A stretch of 64,000 nt of DNA from DATCLS01 sp036563805 (GTDB lineage Bacteria > Actinomycetota > Acidimicrobiia > Acidimicrobiales > VFJN01): the NCBI GenBank assembly GCA_036563805.1, contig DATCLS010000093.1, positions 1 to 64,000 of the forward strand, written 5' to 3'. The first letter of the stretch is position 1; each line of letters starts with the position of its first letter. Below, piece by piece: positions 30,005 to 36,813 of this stretch. The notes below the pieces were generated by a model. The model ran no database searches. It was not told where the DNA came from and saw only the letters and a list, made by a program, of their open reading frames with translations. The position numbers were made by a program, and so were the translations under genes.

Positions 30005-31096
30005 ATGATCATCGTCGCCAAGATCGGCTCCTCCTCGATCACCGACGAGTCAGGCGAGATCTCCGCCTCCGACATCGCCAAGTTCTGCCGAGAGGTCGCC
30101 GCCCTGCGTCAGCAGGGGCACCGGGTGGTGATCGTGACCAGCGGGGCCATCGCCGCTGGCCTTCCCGCCCTCGGCATGGACCCGGCCCACCCGCCCGACG
30201 CCGTCACACTCCAGGCGGTGTCCGCCATCGGCCAGAGCCGCCTCATGCGGGTGTACGACGCGGCGCTGGCCGAGGGCGGCCTGACCGGCGGCCAAGTGCT
30301 GCTGGTGCCGCACGACTTCATGATCCGGCAGCAGTACCTGCACGCCCGCTCGACCCTGACGCGGCTGCTCGAGCTCGGCGTCGTGCCGGTCGTCAACGAG
30401 AACGACGCCCTGGCCGACGACGAGATCCGGTTCGGCGACAACGACCGCTTGGCCGCTCTGGTGGCGCACCTGGTCAACGCCGACCTGCTCGTGCTGCTCA
30501 CCGACCAGCCGGGCCTGCTCACCGCCGATCCGCGGTTCAGCAGCCAGGCCTCGCTGATCGAGGAGATCGTCGAGGTCGACCACACGCTCGAGGCGCTGGC
30601 CGGGGGCGTGGGGTCCGACCGGGGGAGCGGCGGCATGGCCTCCAAGCTGGCGGCGGCCAAGATCGCGGCCTGGTCGGGGGTGCGGGCGGTCATCGCCCAC
30701 GCTGGCCGGGCCGACGTGCTGCTCGACGCGGCCAACGGCACGCCGGGCGTCGGCACGGTCGTCGTCGCCCGCCGGCGCCGGCTCCCCGCCCGCAAGCTGT
30801 GGATCGCGTTCGCCGTCGGGTCGTCCGGCACCGTGTTCGTCGACGAGGGTGCCCGCAAGGCGCTGACCGAGCGGGGCGTGTCCCTGCTGCCAGCCGGCGT
30901 CACCGGGGTGAAGGGCGGGTTCTCGGCGGGCGACGCCGTCGAGATCGCCGACCCCGACGGCGAGGTGTTCGCCAAGGGCCTCACCCGCCTCGACGCCGCC
31001 GGGCTCCGCGAGGTGGCGGGGCTCCACACCGCCGACCTGCCCGAGGGGTTCACGCACGAGGTCGTCCACCGCGACGACCTGGTCGTCCTGCCCTGA
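30005..31096 (+). CDS. proB: Glutamate 5-kinase
   Basis: ProB phosphorylates glutamate in the first step of proline synthesis and is usually inhibited by proline. The 363-residue protein has the kinase domain (MIIVAKIGSSSITDE, VTSGAIAAGL, VPVVNENDALADDEIRFGDN, LLTDQPGLLT) and a C-terminal PUA domain (from about residue 270). The partner proA is not next door but at 54105, whereas many actinobacteria keep obg-proB-proA together. A 128-bp gap precedes it; no leaderless hexamer is seen, so it may be read from the obgE transcript. Confidence 0.96.
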   Translation: MIIVAKIGSSSITDESGEISASDIAKFCREVAALRQQGHRVVIVTSGAIAAGLPALGMDPAHPPDAVTLQAVSAIGQSRLMRVYDAALAEGGLTGGQVLLVPHDFMIRQQYLHARSTLTRLLELGVVPVVNENDALADDEIRFGDNDRLAALVAHLVNADLLVLLTDQPGLLTADPRFSSQASLIEEIVEVDHTLEALAGGVGSDRGSGGMASKLAAAKIAAWSGVRAVIAHAGRADVLLDAANGTPGVGTVVVARRRRLPARKLWIAFAVGSSGTVFVDEGARKALTERGVSLLPAGVTGVKGGFSAGDAVEIADPDGEVFAKGLTRLDAAGLREVAGLHTADLPEGFTHEVVHRDDLVVLP

Positions 31097-31097
31097 A

Positions 31098-31125
31098 CGG
31101 GGCGGGCCCGGCGCGAGCCCCGCCC
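31098..31125 (+). terminator. GC hairpin after proB
   Basis: Two alternative stems start right after the proB stop: CGGGGC/GCCCCG and GGGCGGG/CCCGCCC (31100-31106 with 31119-31125). Either would give a stable hairpin without a T tract. Confidence 0.45.
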
Positions 31126-31305
31126 GAGCCGCCTCTGCGTCGACGCTCGGTTACGGATAGCGGCGGTTGTCGCTGGTCGTGGCACAGGCTGTGGCGAGCC
31201 TCCCACGGTCGGTCGAGATCGCGCTACCTTGCGCGTCGCAACCGACTGGGGAGCGCGGCCCCGGCCAGGGAGCTGGGGTCGCCTTCGAAGGACAGGAGCC
31301 ACGCC

Positions 31306-31995
31306 GTGCCCTTCACCGACCAGGCCGAAACCGACACCGACGCGGGCGCGGCCGTCCGCACCGACGGGGCCGGCCCGCCGCGCCGGGGCTGGCTGGGTGG
31401 CGCCGGCGCCCGGCTCGGGGCGCCGCGGGGCCGCGTGGCCGGCCTCGTGTGGTTCCTGTCGCGCCACGGGCGCTACGGGCGGGCCCTCATGCTCCACGAG
31501 CACGTGCGGGAGCGGTGGCGGCGCGGCGGCTTCCGGGGCGGCACGGGCCCGGCCGCCGTTGCGGCGGGACCGGGCGGCGGCGCACGGCCGGACGGCATGC
31601 GGCGGCACGGGGGCGTGCGGGCGACGGCGGCATCGGCGGGCGGCCTGGTGACCGCCGCCGTTCGGTTCGACGGCGGCGCGGTCCAGCAGCACACGGTGGG
31701 TGCAGCCGTGTGGTGGGCGGCGCTGACCGGGCGCCTGGCGGCCGGCCGGCCGCGGCGCGAGGCGGTCGTGGGGGCGGTGGCCGCCCTGCTGGCGGCGCCC
31801 GTGCTCGCCCTGGCGGCCGTGCTGGTCGGCGCGCTCTGCGCCGCCGGCCTGGGGTTCCGGGCCCTCTCGGCGGTGGGCGGCTCGGTCCGGGGCGCGCTGC
31901 GGGGCTCGCTGCGCGGCGCCCTGTCTCGACCGGAGGCCGGCGACGATCCCGCCGCCGTCCCGTCCCGCCGGGCGTTCGACTGGACGCCCTCGTGA
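31306..31995 (+). CDS. Hypothetical Ala/Arg-rich membrane-associated protein
   Basis: I do not recognise this 229-residue product. It has a polar start, a basic region with WFLSRHGRYGRALMLHEHV, a Gly-rich linker and one long hydrophobic stretch (about residues 148-182, possibly a hairpin of two helices), and ends with a polar tail. Strong G/C bias at third positions supports coding on this strand. The GTG at 31306 follows an ACAGGAG ribosome binding site, and a TACCTT hexamer (31225-31230) could be the promoter with a ~70-base leader. Function unknown. Confidence 0.5.
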   Translation: MPFTDQAETDTDAGAAVRTDGAGPPRRGWLGGAGARLGAPRGRVAGLVWFLSRHGRYGRALMLHEHVRERWRRGGFRGGTGPAAVAAGPGGGARPDGMRRHGGVRATAASAGGLVTAAVRFDGGAVQQHTVGAAVWWAALTGRLAAGRPRREAVVGAVAALLAAPVLALAAVLVGALCAAGLGFRALSAVGGSVRGALRGSLRGALSRPEAGDDPAAVPSRRAFDWTPS

Positions 31996-32022
31996 GCGGG
32001 CGCCCGCGGGGTCGGCCGGCGG

Positions 32023-32077
32023 CCACTTCGAGTGGGAGTGACCTCGGCGGGTGACCACCTCGAGTGGGAGTGACCTC
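32023..32077 (+). repeat. Two 23-bp direct repeats upstream of the SGNH gene
   Basis: Bases 32023-32045 and 32055-32077 share CCAC(T/C)TCGAGTGGGAGTG plus ACCTC, with one mismatch, 32 bp apart (three helical turns). Each copy contains the inverted arms CCAC...GTGG around TCGA. The second copy ends just before the expected -35 position for the TAGAGT hexamer, as expected for activator or operator sites. Confidence 0.65.
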
Positions 32078-32100
32078 CCGCGGGCGGCGGCCACGCAGCG

Positions 32101-32106
32101 TAGAGT
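32101..32106 (+). promoter_or_regulatory. Probable -10 hexamer TAGAGT of the SGNH gene
   Basis: TAGAGT lies 24 bases after the second direct repeat. The start codon is 79 bases on, with a GAGGAGGGG ribosome binding site, so this message would have a leader, unlike most hexamer-driven genes here. Confidence 0.4.
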
Positions 32107-32184
32107 CTGTCCGAGCCGACGGGACGACCGCGGCCGCCGGACGGGGCCCGGCACGCCACGACGAGGAGGGGACAGGCACAGACC

Positions 32185-34116
32185 ATGCCGCGTTGGTCCA
32201 CGCTCCGTGGGGCGATCGTGGCCCTGGTCGCCGTGGCCGCGGTGGTCGGGTGGGCGTTCGTGCGGCCCGGCGACGCCGGCCGGTCGGAGCCCCAGGGTGA
32301 CGGCGATCCCCGGGCCCTGCGGGCCGAGCCGTCCGCCGGGGCGCCGGCCACGGAGGGTGGTCAGGGGGGCGACCCGCCCCGGGTCCTGATCTTCGGCGAC
32401 TCCATCGCCGACCAGGCGGGCAGCAGCGCCGCCTTCGCCCTCGAGCAGGTCGGGATCGAGACCGAGGTCATGACCCTGTGGGGTCAGGGCCTGTTCGCCC
32501 GGGAGGAGTACGACCTGGGCGTGTCCAACCCCAATCCGCCCGACGGCACGATGATGGCCGCCGCCTCCCACGCCGTCGCCGAGTTCGACCCCGACGTCGT
32601 CGCCGTCTACACCAACCACAACTACTGGCCGCCGTACCCGCGGGACGCGGCGGGCCACGAGATCGAGCTGGGCTCCCCGGCTTTCGACGAGATGGCTCGC
32701 ACGCAGCTGGCCGAGCTGACGCGGCGCCTGTCCGCCCGGGGGGCGGCGGTCTACCTGGTCGAGCCGGCCCCCGGCCGCCCGGGCGAGGGCGCCGCCGACA
32801 ACCCGATCTGGGCCAGCTACCAGGCCGTGCGCCGGGAGCTGGGGCTGGGGGTGCTGACCGCCGGCCGGGCCCTCGCGTCGCCGTCGGGGACCTGGGTCGA
32901 CACGTTGCCGGACTGCCGCGGCGAGCCGCTCGAGGTCCGCCCCGGCGGCGACCTCCACCTGACCTACTTCGGCGCCGGCCGCATGGGCACCGAGCTGGCC
33001 CGCCAGCTGGCGGGCGCGCTGGGCGTGCCACCCGGGGGCATCCGGGCGCCGGCCGAGGCGCCGGTGGCCATGCTGCCGCTCGGCGACGGGTACCGGCTCG
33101 TGACCTGCGACGGCGCCACGTTCGCGTTCGGGAGCGAGGCGTCGTCCGCCCGCCGCCTCGACCTGGGGGCCGACCGGCCCGCCGGCGACCCGGTGGTGGC
33201 CGCCACCGCCGCCCCGCCCGGCGACCGGGCGTGGGCCGTGACCGCGGGCGGCCGGGTGCTCGAGGCGGGCGGTGCCCCGCCGATCGGCGACGCCGCGCTG
33301 CGGCCGGGCGAGCGGGCCGTGGGCATCGCCGCCACCGACTCGGGCGAGGGCTACTGGGTAGCGACCAGCCGGGGGCGCGTCCAGGCGTTCGGCGACGCCG
33401 AAGAGCTGGAGCCGGCGACATCGGGCCGGGGCGGGGCCGACGGCGCGCCGGTGGCGGCGGACGCCGGCGCCGGGAACGCCGGCGCCGGGGCCGCCGACGC
33501 CGATCCCGGCGGCGACCCCGGTCCGGGGGTGGTGGCCATGGCCGGCACGCCCGACCACCGGGGCTACTGGCTGCTCCACGCCTCCGGGCGGGTCGAGGCG
33601 TTCGGGACCGCCCGCCACCTGGGCGACCTGCGGTCCGAGCGGCCGGACGCCCCGCTGGCCGCCATCGCCCCCCACCCCGACGGCGACGGCTACTGGATCC
33701 TCGACCGGGGCGGCGGTGTCCACGGCTTCGGCTCGGCCCGCAGCCTCGGGTCGGCCGGCAACCAGCCCCTGGTCCGTCTGGGGGAGTGGCGGAGCCTCAG
33801 CGACCACGACACCGAGCCCGTGCCGCCGGCGTCGTTCCCGACCTCCGCCGTGGCGCTGCTCCCCACCGAGACCGGCGACGGCTACTGGGTGTGGCTCGCC
33901 AACGGGGCGATGTGCCGGTTCGGCGATGCCCGGGCCCACGGCAGCATCCACCGGGCCGAGCTCGACCAGGTCATGTTGTTCCTCGGCCTGCCGTACTACG
34001 GGGAGGGCCCGTGCCGGCAGGACGTCGGGTTCGGCGGCCTGAGCGAGGCGCAGATCGACGCCGGCCAGGAGGCCGGCGACGCCCCGCTCGGCGGCTCCTC
34101 GCCCCGCCATCCCTGA
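32185..34116 (+). CDS. Secreted/anchored SGNH hydrolase fused to G-Y-W...F-G-D repeats
   Basis: The 643-residue protein starts with an uncleaved-looking membrane anchor or signal (about residues 9-27). An SGNH/GDSL esterase-like domain follows, with block I IFGDSIADQAG (about residues 69-79) and block V D-L-H (D256, H258). From residue ~290 come repeats of the type GYW(V/L)...GRV.AFG(D/T)A, seen at least five times, likely a beta-propeller. Such G-Y-W...F-G-D-A repeats are frequent in Acidimicrobiia surface proteins. Likely acts outside the cell on an acylated or glycosylated polymer; substrate unknown. Paired direct repeats upstream suggest specific regulation. Confidence 0.8.
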   Translation: MPRWSTLRGAIVALVAVAAVVGWAFVRPGDAGRSEPQGDGDPRALRAEPSAGAPATEGGQGGDPPRVLIFGDSIADQAGSSAAFALEQVGIETEVMTLWGQGLFAREEYDLGVSNPNPPDGTMMAAASHAVAEFDPDVVAVYTNHNYWPPYPRDAAGHEIELGSPAFDEMARTQLAELTRRLSARGAAVYLVEPAPGRPGEGAADNPIWASYQAVRRELGLGVLTAGRALASPSGTWVDTLPDCRGEPLEVRPGGDLHLTYFGAGRMGTELARQLAGALGVPPGGIRAPAEAPVAMLPLGDGYRLVTCDGATFAFGSEASSARRLDLGADRPAGDPVVAATAAPPGDRAWAVTAGGRVLEAGGAPPIGDAALRPGERAVGIAATDSGEGYWVATSRGRVQAFGDAEELEPATSGRGGADGAPVAADAGAGNAGAGAADADPGGDPGPGVVAMAGTPDHRGYWLLHASGRVEAFGTARHLGDLRSERPDAPLAAIAPHPDGDGYWILDRGGGVHGFGSARSLGSAGNQPLVRLGEWRSLSDHDTEPVPPASFPTSAVALLPTETGDGYWVWLANGAMCRFGDARAHGSIHRAELDQVMLFLGLPYYGEGPCRQDVGFGGLSEAQIDAGQEAGDAPLGGSSPRHP

Positions 34117-34228
34117 CGGCGGAGCCCGCTCCCCTGGCGCTGGTGGGTGGGCGGGGCGGTCACCGTCGCCGGGCGCGATCCGCCCGAGGTCGGTGGGTGG
34201 TCCGGGGGCGGCACGGAAAGATGGGGGC

Positions 34229-35629
34229 GTGGACACGCGTCGCGAGCTCGACCCGGAGCTGGGGGAGCGGCTGGCCGCCGCCGTCGGCCGCGACCACGTC
34301 GTGACCGACCCCGACGTGCGGGCCGGGCACGAGGTCGACTGGACCGGCCGGTGGCGGGGGCGGGCGCTGGCCGTCGTGCGGCCGGCCTCCACCGACGAGG
34401 TGGCGGCGGTCGTGCGGGCCTGCCGCGCCGCCGGCGTGGCCCTCGTGCCCCAGGGCGGCAACACCGGCCTGGTCGGCGGGGGCGTGCCCCGCCCCGAGGG
34501 CGACCAGGTGGTCCTGTCCACCGCCCGGCTGCGGGCCGTGGGTGAGGTGGACCGGGCGGCCCGCCAGCTCCTGGTCGGCGCCGGCGTCACGCTGGAGGCC
34601 GCCCAGGCCGCGGCGGCGGCCGCGGGCTTCGAGGTCGGCATCGACCTGGCGGCCCGGGCGTCGTGCACGGTGGGCGGGATGGTGGCCACCAACGCCGGCG
34701 GCATCCACGTCGTCCGGAACGGCACGATGCGGGCCCGGGCGGCCGGGGTCGAGGCCGTGCTGGCCGACGGGTCGGTGATCCGGCGGCTGTCCGGCCTCCC
34801 CAAGGACGCCGCCGGCTACGACCTCACCGGCCTGCTGGTGGGCAGCGAGGGCACGCTCGGCGTGGTCACCCGGGTCCTGCTGGCGCTCGTGCCCCGACCG
34901 GTCGAGCGGATCACGGCCGCCCTCGGTGTCGGCTCGCTGGCCGAGGCGGTGGCGGTGGTCGGTCGCCTAGCGGCCCGGCTGCCGGGGCTGGAGGCGGCCG
35001 AGGTCTGCTTCGCCGACGGGATCGATCTGGTCGAGCGCCAGCTGGGCGTGCCCCCGACGCTGCCCGAGCGCCCGCCGGTCACGCTCGTGGTGGAGGCCGG
35101 CGCGTGGTCGGACGCCGCGGCCGGCGTCCTCGCCGAGGAGATGGCGGCGGCGGTGGCGGCCTGCCCCGAGGTGGGGGCGACGGCGGTGGCCACCGAGGAG
35201 GCGACCCGGGCCCGGCTGTGGGAGGGCCGGGAGCGCCACACCGAGGCGATCGCCACGCTGGGCGTGCCCCACAAGCTCGACGTCGGCGTCCCGCTGGCCC
35301 GGCTGGCCGCCTTCGAGGCCGACGTCCGCGACCGGGTGGCGGCGGTCGCCCCGGGCGCCACGTGCGTGCTGTTCGGGCACGTCGGCGATGGCAACCTCCA
35401 CGTGAACGTCGTCGGCCCCGACCCGGGGGACGAGACGGTGGACGCCGCGGTTCTGGAGGTCACCGCCCGGCACGGCGGCACCATCTCGTCGGAGCACGGG
35501 GTCGGCGTGGCCAAGCGGCCGTTCCTGGAGCTGACCCGCTCGCCAGAGGAGGTCGCCGCCATGCGGGCCATCAAGGCGGCCCTCGACCCGGGCGGGCTGC
35601 TCAACCCCGGCGTGCTGTTCGGCGGGTGA
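34229..35629 (+). CDS. FAD-binding oxidase (GlcD / D-2-hydroxyacid dehydrogenase-like)
   Basis: The 466-residue protein belongs to the vanillyl-alcohol-oxidase fold that oxidises D-lactate, glycolate or 2-hydroxyglutarate. FAD-binding motifs include VPQGGNTGLVGGGVP, CTVGGMVATNAGGIHVVRNG and LLVGSEGTLGVVT. The C-terminal catalytic half has LFGHVGDGNLHVNVVGP and SSEHGVGVAKRPFLEL. No Fe-S partner lies nearby, so it is probably a single-subunit enzyme. GTG start after an AAGATGGGGG stretch. The exact substrate cannot be told. Confidence 0.9.
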   Translation: MDTRRELDPELGERLAAAVGRDHVVTDPDVRAGHEVDWTGRWRGRALAVVRPASTDEVAAVVRACRAAGVALVPQGGNTGLVGGGVPRPEGDQVVLSTARLRAVGEVDRAARQLLVGAGVTLEAAQAAAAAAGFEVGIDLAARASCTVGGMVATNAGGIHVVRNGTMRARAAGVEAVLADGSVIRRLSGLPKDAAGYDLTGLLVGSEGTLGVVTRVLLALVPRPVERITAALGVGSLAEAVAVVGRLAARLPGLEAAEVCFADGIDLVERQLGVPPTLPERPPVTLVVEAGAWSDAAAGVLAEEMAAAVAACPEVGATAVATEEATRARLWEGRERHTEAIATLGVPHKLDVGVPLARLAAFEADVRDRVAAVAPGATCVLFGHVGDGNLHVNVVGPDPGDETVDAAVLEVTARHGGTISSEHGVGVAKRPFLELTRSPEEVAAMRAIKAALDPGGLLNPGVLFGG

Positions 35630-35692
35630 CGGGGCGCGCCCCGACCCCGCGCCCGACCAGGGCGGCCCGGCGGCGCCCGACCGCCCCGCGGG

Positions 35693-35965
35693 CTACGGCG
35701 TGCGCCGCAGCGTGTGCTTGTGGTGCTCGTCGACGACGACGGACGTGAGCAGCGCCAGCAACCCGCCGCCCCAGGCGAGCCACGACAGCGTCGCCAGGCC
35801 GACGGTCAGGAGCACGGCGCCGCTGACCAGCAGCAGGGCGACCGTGACCACCGTGCCGATCTCGGCACGCCGCAATGCGTGGAGCCGTCTCACGAACGCC
35901 GGGTCTTCCCGCTTCAGCGCCTGCTCGATCTCGTGGATCGTCCGGCTGACCTGCTCCTCGTTCAT
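35693..35965 (-). CDS. DUF3040-like small membrane protein
   Basis: The 90-residue product begins MNEEQVSRTIHEIEQALKRE and then DPAFVRRLHALR, the pattern of DUF3040 proteins of actinobacteria. Two adjacent membrane helices (about residues 36-75) and a basic tail follow. Function unknown. ATG at 35965 has an excellent GGGAGGTGG ribosome binding site; a longer frame upstream is not needed. Divergent from the TetR gene, with overlapping -10 elements in the 94-bp gap. Confidence 0.82.
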   Translation of the reverse strand: MNEEQVSRTIHEIEQALKREDPAFVRRLHALRRAEIGTVVTVALLLVSGAVLLTVGLATLSWLAWGGGLLALLTSVVVDEHHKHTLRRTP

Positions 35966-36024
35966 TGGCCACCTCCCGGCGGTCGCCACCTTCCGGTGGG
36001 TAGCTCCCCCCTTGGCTACATCGT

Positions 36025-36063
36025 TAGTTTACTCACCCGTACAGGAAAGGATTGGGTAAGTGT
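36025..36063. promoter_or_regulatory. Divergent DUF3040/TetR promoter with candidate operator
   Basis: TAGTTT (36025-36030, plus) and TAAACT (36031-36026, minus) overlap and could be the two -10 boxes. TTACTCACCC (36029-36038) and GGGTAAGTGT (36054-36063) are inverted arms matching at 8 of 10 positions. They span the expected start site and the TetR start codon, as an autorepressor site would. Confidence 0.4.
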
Positions 36064-36734
36064 CCGACGCCGCTGCCGACGCCGCCCAGGTCGCCGACGC
36101 CGCGGGCGCCACCCCTGCGGCCGCCGACGCGCGCCCAGGCGCCGAGCGGCCGACGCGCGGGCGCCCGCGGGACGGTGCCGTCGACGCCGCCATCCTCGAC
36201 GCCACCGAGCGGTCGCTGGCCAGCCGGGGCTACGAGGCCATGACCGTCGAGCAGGTGGCGGCCGCGGCCGGGGTGTCCAAGCCGACGATCTACCTGCGGT
36301 ACCGGTCCAAGGCCGAGCTCGTGGCGGCCATGATCGACCGGCTCCGGCTGCCGCTCCCCGAGCTCGACGGCACCTCGGCCCGCCGCGACCTCGAACGCCT
36401 CATCGAGCAGCAGGACGAGTGGGTCGAGCGCCACGGCGTGCGCCTGGTGGCCGCCGTCCTGCTCGAGGAGGCCGACCACCCCGAGCTGCTGGAGCGGTTC
36501 CGCGAGCGGGTCGTCCACCCGGCCCGCGCCGCCTTCGTTCAGGTGCTGCGGGCCGGCATCGCCCGCGGCGAGCTGCGGGAGGGGGCCGACGACGACGAGG
36601 TCGTCGACATCCTCACGGGCGCCTACTGGGGCCGGGCCTGGACCGCCGACCGCCCGCCCGGGCAGGGGGGGTGGCCGGCCAGGCTCGTCGACGTCGTGCT
36701 CCGGGGGCTCTACGCCCAGCCGGCCCTGCCCTGA
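36060..36734 (+). CDS. TetR/AcrR-family transcriptional regulator
   Basis: The 224-residue repressor has a disordered ~45-residue start and then the TetR DNA-binding domain (AILDATERSLASRGYEAMTV, EQVAAAAGVSKPTIYLRYRS), followed by a helical ligand domain of the TetR_C type. The GTG start follows AGGAAAGGA. Controlled genes probably include itself and perhaps the divergent DUF3040 gene; the inducer is unknown. Confidence 0.92.
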   Translation: MSDAAADAAQVADAAGATPAAADARPGAERPTRGRPRDGAVDAAILDATERSLASRGYEAMTVEQVAAAAGVSKPTIYLRYRSKAELVAAMIDRLRLPLPELDGTSARRDLERLIEQQDEWVERHGVRLVAAVLLEEADHPELLERFRERVVHPARAAFVQVLRAGIARGELREGADDDEVVDILTGAYWGRAWTADRPPGQGGWPARLVDVVLRGLYAQPALP

Positions 36735-36800
36735 CGGTCCCCGATGACCGCCCTGATGGCGGCCCGCCGGGGCCGGTGCCACCGGGGGTGGGGGTGCCGG

Positions 36801-36806
36801 TAGCCT
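36801..36806 (+). promoter_or_regulatory. -10 hexamer TAGCCT before the kinase gene
   Basis: TAGCCT ends 7 bases before a TTG (36814) and 16 bases before an in-frame ATG (36823). Both are possible starts. Confidence 0.4.
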
Positions 36807-36813
36807 CGCCCCG

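Noticed and set aside
31131..31305. Possible riboswitch before the hypothetical gene at 31306
   Set aside because: The region is G-rich with some pairing, but I could not match it to the conserved cores of c-di-AMP, cobalamin or other riboswitches.
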